Below are positions 50,101 to 60,266 of a DNA stretch of 64,000 nucleotides, piece after piece. The DNA is from Halopseudomonas litoralis (GTDB taxonomy: Bacteria; Pseudomonadota; Gammaproteobacteria; Pseudomonadales; Pseudomonadaceae): contig NZ_LT629748.1 of assembly GCF_900105005.1 (NCBI RefSeq), forward strand, positions 1,860,001 through 1,924,000, written 5' to 3'. The position numbers were made by a program, and so were the translations under genes. Under the pieces are notes generated by a model that ran no database searches, had not been told where the DNA came from, and saw nothing but the letters and a program-made list of their open reading frames with translations. Position 1 is the stretch's first letter. The number at the start of each line of letters is the position of its first letter.

Positions 50101-52899
50101 TCAGCCAATCTGCCCTATCATTTCGCGAGCGTCCTGCTGCTGTTGTTCGTTTCCTTCCTCAACCACTTCGGCAAGGATATCACGCGCACCTTCCTCATCA
50201 CCCATGTCGATATAGGCGCGGGCCAGATCCAGCTTGGTGGCACATTCATCGGTATCCGACAGGAAGTCGAAATCGTCATCATCCAGATTGTCGGACGGCA
50301 TCGGATCCTCATCGAGGGTAACGTCTGGCGCAGCGTCAGACTCAATTTCTGCAGAAGCCTGGTCGGCACTGTTGTCGCCCGCACCTTCCTCTGCATGCAT
50401 GACTGATTGCAGCTCTGCCTCGAAGCCGGCCAGGTCATCATCGGTAAGGGTAAAACTGTCGTCCGCGGCCGGTGTTTGCGCGTCATCCTGCGTCACCTCA
50501 GAGCCGGCCAGATTCGTCGCCTCGAACTCGGCCAACAGATTATCCGCCTGCAACTCATCATCCAGATTCAGTTCGAAGTCATCGTTCGATGGCGCTGGCG
50601 ACACCCCTTGAGCATCGACCGGCTCCACGACATCCGCTGCGCTGTCGAACATATCGGTATCTGCGTTGGCCGATGCGGGGTCAGACAGCTCTTCATCCAG
50701 ATCAAAATCCAGATCGAAGCCGGCGCCCTGCTCGTCGGCCGAGTCCGCCAGTGAAGCCGCCGCGTCCTCTTCCAGGCCGAAGTCGCTGAAGTCGAACTGA
50801 TCGGCATCACTATCCAGTGCAATGGCTCCGCCTTCACCCTCGCCCTCGTTATCGATGACTGGCGCGTCTTCCAGCGACTCCTCCAGCGAGAGCTCTTCTA
50901 CATCTGCTTCGCTGCCATCATCCATCAATGCTGCACCTGTCATCAGGCCGGCAGCCATCAAGGGGTAGCGGGCATTCATCATTTCCACCGCGGCATCTGC
51001 CACACCCATGCGGCGCAAGGCTTCGGCCTGGGCGGAATAGCCCTGAGGATTTTCCCGCAGCGCTTCAACTTCCATCATTTTCAACCGCAGATCCGTACGC
51101 TCCGGCTCCTCGTAGATGGCCGACTGCAATGCGTCAGCAGCCTGATCCAGCTTGCCGTAGGCGATCAAGGCATCGGCTTCGATAAGCGGGTCTTCAGCGA
51201 TGCCCATGTCTTCCTGGCTGTCGGCTTGCGCGTCGGCTAGGGCCACATTGAAGTCGTCGTTGTCACTCTCGCTGCTGTCATCCTCACCACTGACTGCAGT
51301 CTGAGCGATGAAATTGTCAGCCAGTTCGGCCTCACGGCGGGCGTTGCGGCGGGCAATAGCCATCAGAATCAACAGCAACAGCAGCAGCGCGACAACGCCG
51401 GCGCCCAGCAACAGACTCTGGTTCTGCATGAACCGCTGTAGCAGGGCTTCAGGTGATTTGCTATCCATGCGCGCTTCCTCGCCAGTCGGTGCAACCGGTG
51501 CTGGTTGCACCAGAGCAGCGGTACTGTCGGGCTCCGCGGGTGATTGCTCGGCCGGAACAGCCAGCGGCGCTACGGCAATCTGCTCTTCGTCGGTGCTGGT
51601 GTCCCCGGCGTCCTCTTCAGCCTCACCGGATTCGGCGCCAGACTCTGCTGCAGCCTCTTGCTCCAACGGGAGATCGGCTTCAACCGGCTCGTCGGCCAGT
51701 GCTGTGGTGTCAACCAGCGTAGTGTCAACCTGGGCATTTTCTTCCGGCACCGGCAGAATGTCGGGCAGCTCATCATCACCGTTCAGCTCGCTCTGGAGCG
51801 CAGCCAGCTGGGCATCCTTGAGCTCAAGCAGGCGTTGCAGTGTTTCCAATTGGCCCTGAATGTCGGCCAACCGATCATTGAGTTCATCTTTTTCCCGCTC
51901 GGTGGAGTCCAACTGCTCCTTGGTACGATCCAGGGCGTCACGCAGGCCACCGTTCTCGCCATCTGCTGCCGAGTCCGTGTTGGTCTCGCTCGCCTCATCA
52001 GTACCGGAAAGCAGGCGCAGGGAGTCTTCGTTGCGCGCTTGTGCAGGCGCAGCGCCGGCCACGTCCCGTTCACGCGCATCCAGTTGTCTTGGCGCAGGCT
52101 TGGTGGCTGGCCGACGGTTCTGCCAGGCGGTCGTCTGGCTGGCGACCTGCGCTACTGCATCAGCGCGGCTGCGGGTAGCGGCCTGCTCGGCATTCGGCAA
52201 GGTCAGCGTCTGGTCAGCTCTGAGGCTGTTGATATTATCGCCGATGAAGGCGGTGGGGTTCAGGTCCTGAATTGCCAGCATGGTCTGATGCACACTGGCG
52301 CCTTGCGGACGGTTCTTCAACGCGATGTCCCACAAGGTGTCGGCACGCGTGGTCTTCCACTCACCGGAAGCAGCGCCGCTGGACCCCGGGGTGGCGCTCG
52401 ACTGAGCTGCGGGTCTTGCCGGAGCTGGGCGGACTATATTGCCGGAAGCAGAGGGAGCCGGCCGGGCTATCGGGGCACTGGCAGCGACCGGCGCCGGCTG
52501 ATACAGCGGCGGATCCAGCAGCAAGGTGAATTCACGCAGTACGCGTCCGGACGGCCAACGCACTTCCATCAGGAAATTCAGGTACGGTTCCTTGACCGGG
52601 CGGGTCGAAGTCACCCTGATGACGGCCTTGCCATCTTGTCTGACAACCGGAGTAAAGGTCAGATCAGTGAGGAAGAACGAACGATCGATACCGGCCTTGC
52701 CGAAGTCATCGGGCGACGCCAATACCGAGCGAATCTCACTGCTGCTCAGGTCACGGACCTGCAGCAGCTCAATTTCGGCATCCAATGGCTGATTCAGGGC
52801 TGAACGCAGGTTGATCTCACCAATCCCCAGCGCTTGGACCATATTGGATGACATCAGGGCACTAGCTGCGGCGACAGCCAAAACCAGTTTACGAACCAT
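50101..52899 (-). CDS. fimV: FimV, polar peptidoglycan-binding protein (full-length form)
   Basis: 932 residues from ATG 52899 (MVRKLVLAVAAASALM) with AAAGGA upstream. Signal peptide 1-24; FimV N-terminal domain (LGIGEINLRSALNQPLDAEI to LLLDPPLYQPAP); LysM module (TRADTLWDIALKNRPQG to LRADQTLTLPN); coiled coil; membrane helix near 485-510 (VVALLLLLLILMAIARR); then a long, very acidic cytoplasmic region ending in the FimV C-terminal TPR module (KLDLARAYIDMGDEEGARDI). FimV localises type IV pilus and cAMP signalling parts to the pole. Upstream of truA as in P. aeruginosa. A shorter paralogue lies at 27-29 kb. Confidence 0.95.
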   Translation of the reverse strand: MVRKLVLAVAAASALMSSNMVQALGIGEINLRSALNQPLDAEIELLQVRDLSSSEIRSVLASPDDFGKAGIDRSFFLTDLTFTPVVRQDGKAVIRVTSTRPVKEPYLNFLMEVRWPSGRVLREFTLLLDPPLYQPAPVAASAPIARPAPSASGNIVRPAPARPAAQSSATPGSSGAASGEWKTTRADTLWDIALKNRPQGASVHQTMLAIQDLNPTAFIGDNINSLRADQTLTLPNAEQAATRSRADAVAQVASQTTAWQNRRPATKPAPRQLDARERDVAGAAPAQARNEDSLRLLSGTDEASETNTDSAADGENGGLRDALDRTKEQLDSTEREKDELNDRLADIQGQLETLQRLLELKDAQLAALQSELNGDDELPDILPVPEENAQVDTTLVDTTALADEPVEADLPLEQEAAAESGAESGEAEEDAGDTSTDEEQIAVAPLAVPAEQSPAEPDSTAALVQPAPVAPTGEEARMDSKSPEALLQRFMQNQSLLLGAGVVALLLLLLILMAIARRNARREAELADNFIAQTAVSGEDDSSESDNDDFNVALADAQADSQEDMGIAEDPLIEADALIAYGKLDQAADALQSAIYEEPERTDLRLKMMEVEALRENPQGYSAQAEALRRMGVADAAVEMMNARYPLMAAGLMTGAALMDDGSEADVEELSLEESLEDAPVIDNEGEGEGGAIALDSDADQFDFSDFGLEEDAAASLADSADEQGAGFDLDFDLDEELSDPASANADTDMFDSAADVVEPVDAQGVSPAPSNDDFELNLDDELQADNLLAEFEATNLAGSEVTQDDAQTPAADDSFTLTDDDLAGFEAELQSVMHAEEGAGDNSADQASAEIESDAAPDVTLDEDPMPSDNLDDDDFDFLSDTDECATKLDLARAYIDMGDEEGARDILAEVVEEGNEQQQQDAREMIGQIG

Positions 52900-53065
52900 A
52901 GCGAAGATCCTTTGCTTTATCGTTTTACACGCGTCCATGAACTCCATCACCGCACTACCGGTTCTCCCCCACCGGCAACCGGCAATCTGAAATCAGTCAA
53001 ACCAAAAATCAGTGTTTGCCCGGACAATCCTTAAGTGATTGTTACAAATCCGCAGCAAGTATCGA

Positions 53066-54088
53066 TTACAAATGGTCTTTTATCAATAACTCTGCGACAG
53101 CAAGACTGTTAAGTGCGACACCTTTTCGAAGATTATCAGACACAAGCCACATACTGATACTGAGCGGATCAAAAGAATCCTGTCGCAGCCGCCCTACCCA
53201 GACCTGATCAGTGCCGGTTGCATCGACTACCGGTGTCGGATAACCGCCCGCGGCCGGTCGATCAAGCAGTTTGACGCCGGACGCCTTGCGCAGCAGGGTC
53301 GCGGCACGCTTGGCGGTCAGCTCTTCACGCGTGCGAATCTGCATGACCTGAGCGCTGCCAAAGAAAGTCGGCACCAGCACACAGGTAGCGGATATCGGCA
53401 ATTGCGGCAACTGCAGAATGCGGCGTACATCCTCGGCCAGTTGCGACTCTAGCTGACTATTTCCATTTTCGTCCGCCTCGCCAATCCGCGGTATCAGATT
53501 GAATGCAGCCTGCTTCTCCAGAGCGCCCTTCTCCGCCGGCTGCCCATTGAGCAGACGACCGGTCTGCAGCGCCAGGGCCTCGACCTCGTCGCCACCCAGC
53601 GTCGACATGGACTGATAGGTAGCCAGAGTAACGGCCTGCAAACCCGCCTGTGCAACCAAGGGCTGCAAGGCGGTCACTGTCTGTACTACCTGAGCATCCG
53701 GGCAGGCAACAATGCCGCCGCGCTCACGAACACCCTGCAGCGCTGCGGGGTTTACATCGGCCACCACCAGCGGGACGGAAGTGTCATGCCGGAAAGCACC
53801 GCAGGCATCCACCACCAGACAACCGGCTGCAACCGCCTGGGCTGTCCAGCCCATTGCCAATTCGGGATCGACAAACAACACCAGCGCCACCTGTGAAAAA
53901 TCAAATCGCTCCAGCACCTCGACCCGCTGGCTCTGCCCCTTGAGCATGGGCCGGCCACCGGCACGATCCTCGATATCCAGCAGGTGAATCCGAGCAAAGG
54001 AAAAATCCTGGTCATCCAGCACATTCAGCAGGGTTTCTCCTGCCAGGCCACTCACACCCACTATCGCGACATCACCGGTCTTGCTCAT
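53066..54088 (-). CDS. Aspartate-semialdehyde dehydrogenase paralogue lacking the active-site Cys
   Basis: 340 residues from ATG 54088 (MSKTGDVAIVGVSGLAGETLL), with GGGAAAG 7 nt upstream. ASADH-type Rossmann start (VGVSGLAGETLL) and a C-terminal dimerisation domain with VPTFFGSAQVMQIRT. Where true ASADH has NPNCS, this protein reads VACPDAQVVQ: by alignment the catalytic Cys position is Ala, so it should not form the acyl-enzyme. It resembles Usg-type proteins. Between fimV and asd, separated from asd by a strong terminator. Confidence 0.88.
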   Translation of the reverse strand: MSKTGDVAIVGVSGLAGETLLNVLDDQDFSFARIHLLDIEDRAGGRPMLKGQSQRVEVLERFDFSQVALVLFVDPELAMGWTAQAVAAGCLVVDACGAFRHDTSVPLVVADVNPAALQGVRERGGIVACPDAQVVQTVTALQPLVAQAGLQAVTLATYQSMSTLGGDEVEALALQTGRLLNGQPAEKGALEKQAAFNLIPRIGEADENGNSQLESQLAEDVRRILQLPQLPISATCVLVPTFFGSAQVMQIRTREELTAKRAATLLRKASGVKLLDRPAAGGYPTPVVDATGTDQVWVGRLRQDSFDPLSISMWLVSDNLRKGVALNSLAVAELLIKDHL

Positions 54089-54124
54089 AGACATTCTTTC
54101 CCGACTGAATCCTGAAAACACAAA

Positions 54125-54151
54125 GGGCACCCCCGTCATACGGGGGTGCCC
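54125..54151 (-). terminator. Strong terminator after asd
   Basis: Perfect 11-bp stem GGGCACCCCCG / CGGGGGTGCCC with a 5-base loop. On the minus strand it is followed by TTTGTGTTTT. It sits 27 bp after the asd stop and before the asd paralogue. Confidence 0.85.
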
Positions 54152-54177
54152 AATTATTGGTTGCTACCCGGAGCGAA

Positions 54178-55290
54178 TCAACCCTCGAGCAGAATCCGCA
54201 GCATGCGCCGCAGCGGCTCAGCAGCACCCCAGAGCAGCTGATCGCCAACGGTAAAGGCCGACAGATACTGCGAGCCCATATTCAGCTTGCGCAAACGTCC
54301 CACCGGCACTTTCAGCGTGCCGGTCACAGCGGTCGGAGTCAGGTCGCGAATGGTGGCTTCCTTCTCGTTCGGCACCACCTTGGACCAGGGATTGTGCGCA
54401 TCCAGCATGGCTTCGATATCCGCCAGCGGCACATCCTTGTTCAGCTTGATGGTCAGCGCCTGGCTGTGGCAGCGCATGGCGCCGATGCGCACGCAGATGC
54501 CATCCACCGGAATCGGACGACCACTGCGACCAATGATCTTGTTGGTTTCTGCCTGGGCCTTCCACTCTTCGCGGCTCTGCCCACTGGGCAGCTGCTTGTC
54601 GATCCAGGGGATCAGGCTGCCGGCCAGGGGCACGCCGAAGTGCTCAGCCGGGAAACTGTCATCACGCAGGGTCGCTGCCACCTGGCGATCGATATCCAGG
54701 ATGGCGCTGGCGGGATCAGCCAGCTTATCGGCAACCGACCCGTTGATCACGCCCATCTGGTTGATCAGCTCACGCATGTTCTGCGCACCGGAGCCACTGG
54801 CGGCCTGGTAGGTCATGGCAGTCATCCATTCGACCAGTCCATTCTCGAACAGACCACCAAGCCCCATCAGCATCAGGCTGACAGTACAGTTGCCGCCGAC
54901 GAAGGTCTTGGTGCCATCACGCAGGGCCTGATCGATGCTCCGACGGTTGACCGGATCCAGCACGATGAGCGACTCATCTTCCATGCGCAGCGCGGAAGCG
55001 GCGTCGACCCAGTAGCCTTCCCAACCCTCGGCACGCAGCTTGGGATAGACGGCGTTGGTGTAATCGCCACCCTGACAGGTGATGATGATGTCCATGGGCT
55101 TGAGGGCTTCGATGTCGTAAGCATCCTTCAGCTCGGGAATGCCCTTGCCGATATCCGGGCCGGTACCACCCACGTTGGAGGTGGTGAAAAATACCGGATC
55201 AATGGATGCAAAGTCATTCTCTTCGCGCATACGCTGCATGAGCACGGAACCTACCATGCCCCGCCAACCGATCAGACCAACTTGTTTCAT
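54178..55290 (-). CDS. asd: Aspartate-semialdehyde dehydrogenase
   Basis: 370 residues. Makes aspartate semialdehyde for lysine, threonine, methionine and diaminopimelate. Catalytic Cys135 is in [23 protein letters not shown] and [11 protein letters not shown] are further family motifs. NADP-binding [11 protein letters not shown] begins at residue 9. Flanked by hairpin terminators on both sides, so probably its own transcript. Confidence 0.97.
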   Translation of the reverse strand: MKQVGLIGWRGMVGSVLMQRMREENDFASIDPVFFTTSNVGGTGPDIGKGIPELKDAYDIEALKPMDIIITCQGGDYTNAVYPKLRAEGWEGYWVDAASALRMEDESLIVLDPVNRRSIDQALRDGTKTFVGGNCTVSLMLMGLGGLFENGLVEWMTAMTYQAASGSGAQNMRELINQMGVINGSVADKLADPASAILDIDRQVAATLRDDSFPAEHFGVPLAGSLIPWIDKQLPSGQSREEWKAQAETNKIIGRSGRPIPVDGICVRIGAMRCHSQALTIKLNKDVPLADIEAMLDAHNPWSKVVPNEKEATIRDLTPTAVTGTLKVPVGRLRKLNMGSQYLSAFTVGDQLLWGAAEPLRRMLRILLEG

Positions 55291-55325
55291 AACTGCAGAC
55301 CCCCAGGGGGTAAAATTCTCGACAA

Positions 55326-55351
55326 TTGCACCCGGTTAGCGCCGGGTGCAA
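55326..55351. terminator. Terminator-like hairpin between leuB and asd
   Basis: Perfect 10-bp stem TTGCACCCGG / CCGGGTGCAA with loop TTAGCG in the 79-bp gap. Short A/T flanks on both sides. Confidence 0.7.
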
Positions 55352-55369
55352 ATTAAGCAATGCGACAGG

Positions 55370-56452
55370 TTACAGGTTTTTCAACGCCGCGACCACGGCG
55401 TCACCCATTTCCCGGGTGCCGACCTGGCGACAGTCTGCCGCCATGATGTCACCGGTACGCAGGCCCTGGTCCAGTACCTGACTGACCGCTTTCTCGATGG
55501 CATCGGCTGCATCCGCTTCAGCAAAGCTGTAGCGCAGCATCATGGATACCGAGAGAATGGTGGCCAGCGGATTGGCAATGCCTTGCCCGGCGATATCCGG
55601 CGCGCTGCCATGGCAGGGCTCGTACATGCCCTTGTTCTGCGCATTCAGCGAGGCCGACGGCAGCATGCCGATGGAGCCGGTGAGCATGGACGCCTGATCC
55701 GACAGAATGTCACCGAACATGTTGTCGGTAACAATCACGTCGAACTGCTTGGGCGCACGGACCAACTGCATGGCGGCATTGTCGACATACATGTGCGACA
55801 GCTCCACATCCGGATAGTCCTTGGCCACCTCCTCCACCACTTCGCGCCACAGCTGACTGGACGCCAGCACGTTGGCCTTGTCCACCGAGCACAACTTCTT
55901 GCTGCGCAGACGGGCCATGTCGAAGCCGACGGTGGCGATACGGCGGATCTCGCTTTCGCTGTAGGGCAAGGTGTCGTAGGCCTGACGCTCGCCATTGTCC
56001 AATACCCGGCGCTCGCGCGGCTGACCGAAGTAGATGCCGCCGGTCAGCTCACGAACGATGAGAATATCCAGACCGGAAACCACTTCAGGTTTGAGGGTGG
56101 AAGCCTCGGCCAGTTGCGGATACAGCAGCGCCGGACGCAGGTTGCCGAACAGCTGCAACTGCGAACGGATCTTCAGCAGCCCGCGCTCGGGGCGCAGCGC
56201 CGGCTCAATGGTGTCCCACTTGGGACCACCGACCGCGCCCAGCAGAATAGCGTCAGCCTGGCGTCCGCGCTCCAGGGTCTCGTCAGCCAGCGGCGTGCCG
56301 TATCGATCATAGGCCGCGCCACCCAGATCGTCGTAGCTCAGCTCGACGCCCAGGTTGTATTTTTCGCTGGCAGCTTCCAGCACCTTGACCGCTTCGGCAA
56401 CGATTTCCGGACCAATACCATCGCCGGGGAGAATCAGAATATTCTTTGACAT
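55370..56452 (-). CDS. leuB: 3-isopropylmalate dehydrogenase
   Basis: 360 residues. Oxidises and decarboxylates 3-isopropylmalate in leucine synthesis. Start [20 protein letters not shown]; metal/substrate motif [20 protein letters not shown]-site residues in [15 protein letters not shown]. Follows leuD by 24 bp. Confidence 0.97.
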   Translation of the reverse strand: MSKNILILPGDGIGPEIVAEAVKVLEAASEKYNLGVELSYDDLGGAAYDRYGTPLADETLERGRQADAILLGAVGGPKWDTIEPALRPERGLLKIRSQLQLFGNLRPALLYPQLAEASTLKPEVVSGLDILIVRELTGGIYFGQPRERRVLDNGERQAYDTLPYSESEIRRIATVGFDMARLRSKKLCSVDKANVLASSQLWREVVEEVAKDYPDVELSHMYVDNAAMQLVRAPKQFDVIVTDNMFGDILSDQASMLTGSIGMLPSASLNAQNKGMYEPCHGSAPDIAGQGIANPLATILSVSMMLRYSFAEADAADAIEKAVSQVLDQGLRTGDIMAADCRQVGTREMGDAVVAALKNL

Positions 56453-56476
56453 ATTGTTGTAAACCTTTGGTTTATA

Positions 56477-57124
56477 TCACTTGATCGCGCCAAACAGCCA
56501 GGGTTGCGCCTGCCGGTGTTTCTCTTCGAAAGTACCAATGGCATCAGCGTCCTGCAGTGTCAGGCCGATATCGTCCAGGCCCTCCAGCAGGCAGTGCTTG
56601 CGGAAGGCATCGATATCAAAGCTGTAGCTTTTGCCGTCCGGGCGGATAACGGCTTGCGCCTCCAGGTCGACGGTCAACTGATAGCCTTCTTCAGCCGCAG
56701 CCTGCGCAAAAAGCGCATCGATATCTTCTTCAGCCAAAACAATAGGTAACAAACCATTCTTGAAGCTGTTATTGAAGAAGATATCCGCAAAGCTCGGCGC
56801 CAGCACGGCGCGGAAACCGTACTCATCCAGCGCCCAGGGCGCATGCTCACGGCTGGAGCCGCAACCGAAGTTTTCCCGTGCAAGCAATACGCTGGCGCCT
56901 TGATAGCGCGGCTGGTTGAGGACGAAATCAGGGTTCAGCGGACGCACGGAGTTGTCCTGTCCCGGATAACCTTCATCCAGATACCGCCACTCATCGAACA
57001 GGTTGGCGCCGAAACCGGTGCGCTTGATCGACTTCAGAAATTGTTTCGGAATGATCTGATCAGTATCCACATTGGCGCGATCCAAGGGTGCGACCAGCCC
57101 GGTGTGTTTGGTAAAGGCCTTCAT
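56477..57124 (-). CDS. leuD: 3-isopropylmalate dehydratase, small subunit
   Basis: 215 residues. Swivel domain of the LeuCD isomerase; key stretches are [20 protein letters not shown] near the N-terminus and [14 protein letters not shown]. Overlaps the leuC stop by 4 bp (ATGA), ensuring equal subunit output. Confidence 0.97.
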   Translation of the reverse strand: MKAFTKHTGLVAPLDRANVDTDQIIPKQFLKSIKRTGFGANLFDEWRYLDEGYPGQDNSVRPLNPDFVLNQPRYQGASVLLARENFGCGSSREHAPWALDEYGFRAVLAPSFADIFFNNSFKNGLLPIVLAEEDIDALFAQAAAEEGYQLTVDLEAQAVIRPDGKSYSFDIDAFRKHCLLEGLDDIGLTLQDADAIGTFEEKHRQAQPWLFGAIK

Positions 57125-58554
57125 GCAGTCGCCTCCTCTCTGAGCATCTCTCTTACATCAACGAAATGGCCAGCAATCGCTGCCGCTGCCGCCATGGCCG
57201 GACTGACCAGGTGTGTGCGCCCGCCATTACCCTGCCGACCTTCAAAGTTGCGGTTGGAGGTCGAAGCGCAATGCTCGCCCGCCTGCAAGCGGTCGGGATT
57301 CATCGCCAGACACATGGAGCAACCCGGATCGCGCCACTCAAAGCCAGCCGCCTTGAAGATCACGTCCAGCCCTTCGCGCTCGGCCTGCTCCTTGACCAAC
57401 CCCGAACCCGGTACCACCATCGCCTGCTTGATGCTTCCGGAAACCCGGCGCCCCTTGACCACGATCGAGGCCGCCCGCAGATCTTCGATGCGCGAGTTGG
57501 TGCAGGAACCGATGAACACGCGATCCAAGGCAATGGAGGTGATCGGCTGATTGGCCTCCAGGCCCATGTACTGCAGAGCCCGCTGATAGCCACTGCGCTT
57601 GACCGGATCAGCCTCTTTTGCCGGATCCGGCACGTTGGCATCCACCGCCACGACCATTTCCGGTGAAGTCCCCCAGGACACCTGCGGCTGAATCTGCGCG
57701 GCATCCAGTTCGACAACAGTATCGAACTCGGCATCGGCATCGGATACCAGCTCTTGCCAGGCGATCACGGCATTATCCCAATCCTCGCCTTTGGGCGAGT
57801 AAGGACGGTCCTTGACGTAAGCGACGGTTTTCTCGTCACAGGCAACCAGACCCACGCGAGCGCCGGCCTCGATAGCCATGTTACAGACGGTCATGCGCCC
57901 TTCCATCGACAAGCCGCGAATTGCCGAGCCGGCAAATTCGATGGCATGGCCGTTACCGCCAGCAGTCCCTATCTTGCCGATCACGGCCAGTACGATGTCC
58001 TTGGCGGTCACGCCAAAGCCCAGCTCGCCTTCGACCAGGACCAGCATATTCTTCATTTTCTTGGCGACCAGACACTGGGTCGCCAACACGTGCTCAACCT
58101 CGGATGTGCCGATACCATGAGCCAGGGCAGCGAAGGCGCCGTGGGTGGCGGTATGCGAGTCGCCGCAGACAATGGTCATGCCCGGCAGAGTGGCGCCCTG
58201 TTCTGGCCCCACCACGTGCACGATACCCTGGCGGCGGTCGGTCATCTGGAATTCCATGATGCCGAAATCGCGGCAGTTGTCATCCAGCGTGGTGACCTGC
58301 AACTTGGAGACCTGATCTTCGATACCGGAAGTGCCCGCAGCACGGTTGACCGTCGGCACGTTATGGTCCGGAGTAGCCAGGTTGGCATCGATGCGCCACG
58401 GCTTCCGGTCGGCCAGACGCAGCCCCTCGAAAGCCTGAGGCGAGGTTACTTCGTGGAGCAGATGACGATCGATATACAACAACGCTGACCCATCGTCGCG
58501 CTGCTTGACCAGATGACTGTCCCAAAGCTTGTCGTAAAGCGTCTTGGCGGACAT
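57121..58554 (-). CDS. leuC: 3-isopropylmalate dehydratase, large subunit
   Basis: 477 residues from ATG 58554 ([16 protein letters not shown]). Aconitase-family 4Fe-4S enzyme; cluster cysteines are in [11 protein letters not shown] and [13 protein letters not shown]. Start supported by AGGAGAT. Divergent from a LysR gene, suggesting control by that regulator. Confidence 0.97.
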   Translation of the reverse strand: MSAKTLYDKLWDSHLVKQRDDGSALLYIDRHLLHEVTSPQAFEGLRLADRKPWRIDANLATPDHNVPTVNRAAGTSGIEDQVSKLQVTTLDDNCRDFGIMEFQMTDRRQGIVHVVGPEQGATLPGMTIVCGDSHTATHGAFAALAHGIGTSEVEHVLATQCLVAKKMKNMLVLVEGELGFGVTAKDIVLAVIGKIGTAGGNGHAIEFAGSAIRGLSMEGRMTVCNMAIEAGARVGLVACDEKTVAYVKDRPYSPKGEDWDNAVIAWQELVSDADAEFDTVVELDAAQIQPQVSWGTSPEMVVAVDANVPDPAKEADPVKRSGYQRALQYMGLEANQPITSIALDRVFIGSCTNSRIEDLRAASIVVKGRRVSGSIKQAMVVPGSGLVKEQAEREGLDVIFKAAGFEWRDPGCSMCLAMNPDRLQAGEHCASTSNRNFEGRQGNGGRTHLVSPAMAAAAAIAGHFVDVREMLREEATA

Positions 58555-58670
58555 GCGTATCTCCTGAATCGGCTGATGACTGCGGTCTCGGAAAACCCGG
58601 CGGCAGCTCTTTATTGACGAGATGATGGTAAAAGCTGGCATTCAATAAAACAAATTCATTATATTCATGC

Positions 58671-58684
58671 ATTGGATAACCAAT
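58671..58684. promoter_or_regulatory. Candidate LysR-type operator between leuC and lysR-family gene
   Basis: ATTGG-ATAA-CCAAT inverted repeat, partly overlapping CCAATTGG, ending 10 bp before the LysR start. The 140-bp divergent gap and T/A-flanked dyad fit LysR autoregulation and leuC control. The assignment is inferred from position. Confidence 0.4.
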
Positions 58685-58694
58685 TGGAATCCAC

Positions 58695-59576
58695 ATGGAT
58701 ACTGCCAACCTCACTGCCTTTCTCGCTGTTGCCGCTACCGGTTCCTTTTCCCGCGCGGCGGAACAGCTGCACCTGACCCAACCGGCCATCAGCAAGCGCA
58801 TCGCCACACTGGAGCAGCAGCTCGATGCACGCCTCTTCGACCGCATCGGCAAGCATGTCGGCCTCACCGAGGCCGGACGCGCACTGAAGCCCCGGGCCGA
58901 ACTCATCATCAATACACTGAACGATACCCGACGTGCCTTGGGCAACCTGTCATCCAGCGTCAAGGGGCGCCTGAGCCTGGCCACCAGCCACCATATCGGC
59001 CTGCATCGCCTGCCACCGATACTGCGCCGCTTCACCAAGGCGTATCCCGGCGTAGTGCTGGATATTGAATTCCTTGATTCCGAAGTCGCCTACGAAAAGG
59101 TCTTGCAAGGCGAAATAGAACTGGCAGTGATTACCCTTGCGCCGGAAGTCGAAGCGCCGATCATTGCCACGCACATCTGGAATGATCACCTGATGTTCGT
59201 CGTTGCGCCGGAACATCCGCTGGCCGAAAGACAGGAAGTGACATTGCAGGAGCTGGCCGCGTATCCGGCAGTATTTCCCGGCATCAATACCTTTACCCAC
59301 AGGGTGGTGGGTCAACTGTTCGACCGGCACGGCATCAGCCCGCAGGTCAGCATGAGCACCAATTATATGGAAACCATCAAGATGATGGTGTCGATCGGCC
59401 TCGCCTGGAGCGTGCTGCCGCAGACCATGATCGATACTCAGGTACGGGCGCTCCATGTTCCCAACGCCGGGCTGGTCCGCCAGCTGGGCTGCATTCACCA
59501 CAGCGGGCGAACACTGTCCAACGCCGGGCAGGCGCTCATTGCGCTGCTGCGCATGGAAGCGGAACAGGACAGCTGA
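58695..59576 (+). CDS. LysR-family regulator adjacent to leuCDB
   Basis: 293 residues. N-terminal winged helix (TAFLAVAATGSFSRAAEQLHLTQPAISKRIATLE) and a periplasmic-binding-like effector domain (TSHHIGLHRLPPILRRF). In Pseudomonas a LysR gene in this same divergent place is linked to leucine-synthesis genes, so 2-isopropylmalate-type effector control is a fair guess. GGAA lies just upstream of the ATG. Confidence 0.92.
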   Translation: MDTANLTAFLAVAATGSFSRAAEQLHLTQPAISKRIATLEQQLDARLFDRIGKHVGLTEAGRALKPRAELIINTLNDTRRALGNLSSSVKGRLSLATSHHIGLHRLPPILRRFTKAYPGVVLDIEFLDSEVAYEKVLQGEIELAVITLAPEVEAPIIATHIWNDHLMFVVAPEHPLAERQEVTLQELAAYPAVFPGINTFTHRVVGQLFDRHGISPQVSMSTNYMETIKMMVSIGLAWSVLPQTMIDTQVRALHVPNAGLVRQLGCIHHSGRTLSNAGQALIALLRMEAEQDS

Positions 59577-59656
59577 ACTTGCACGCCGCCTGAGGGTCTC
59601 AGAAGTAGCTTTGCGGATAACCGCATCAGACAAACGCAGTACACAGGGATTTCATC

Positions 59657-60193
59657 ATGAACAAGTCAATGTTGTCAGGCATCATCATCGGCGCTGTAGT
59701 AGCCACTGCAGGGGGAGCCATTGCCGGTTACAGTGCCTTATCCGACAAGACACCCACCCACGCGCAGGTAATCAACGTTGTCGAAATAAAGGAAAACGAG
59801 CGCATCCCACGTGAGGTCTGCGAGCAGGTAACCGTGACCCGCCAGAAACCGGTCAAGGACCAGCATCAGGTATTGGGTAGCGTGGCCGGTGCAGTGATCG
59901 GCGGCGTACTTGGCAATCAGGTTGGCGGTGGTACCGGCAAGAAAATTGCTACCGTGGCGGGCGCTGCTGCCGGCGGCTACGCCGGTAACAAGACCCAGGA
60001 GCGCATCCAGTCCGGCAGCACCTATACCACTACCGAACAGCGCTGCGAAACCGTATACGACAACAAGGAAAACCTGGTCGGCTATCAGGTCGAATACAGC
60101 ATCGGTGACGAGACCGGCACTGTACGCATGGATCGCCACCCCGGTGAAAAGATTCCGCTGCGGGACGGTCAACTGGTACTGGCTGGACAGTAA
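59657..60193 (+). CDS. Glycine-zipper 2TM domain envelope protein
   Basis: 178 residues. N-terminal signal/anchor (SGIIIGAVVATAGGAIAG). A glycine-zipper segment at ~73-112 (GSVAGAVIGGVLGNQVGGGT then AGAAAGGYAGNKTQE) defines the 17-kDa-antigen-like 2TM family. The C-terminal part (RCETVYDNKENLVGYQVEY) resembles the family's beta-rich end. No lipobox Cys was seen. Such proteins sit in the envelope and may aid outer-membrane stability. Confidence 0.85.
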   Translation: MNKSMLSGIIIGAVVATAGGAIAGYSALSDKTPTHAQVINVVEIKENERIPREVCEQVTVTRQKPVKDQHQVLGSVAGAVIGGVLGNQVGGGTGKKIATVAGAAAGGYAGNKTQERIQSGSTYTTTEQRCETVYDNKENLVGYQVEYSIGDETGTVRMDRHPGEKIPLRDGQLVLAGQ

Positions 60194-60205
60194 CAGCTTC
60201 GATCA

Positions 60206-60226
60206 CAGCCCGGGCACCCTGCCCGG
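60206..60226 (+). terminator. Hairpin after the glycine-zipper gene
   Basis: Perfect 9-bp stem GCCCGGGCA / TGCCCGGGC with loop CCC, 12 bp after the stop and in the convergent gap before finR. T-tract weak (CTTC). Confidence 0.6.
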
Positions 60227-60266
60227 GCCTTCAATTCACCCGCATCACTCGCCTCGCTCGCCGCCT

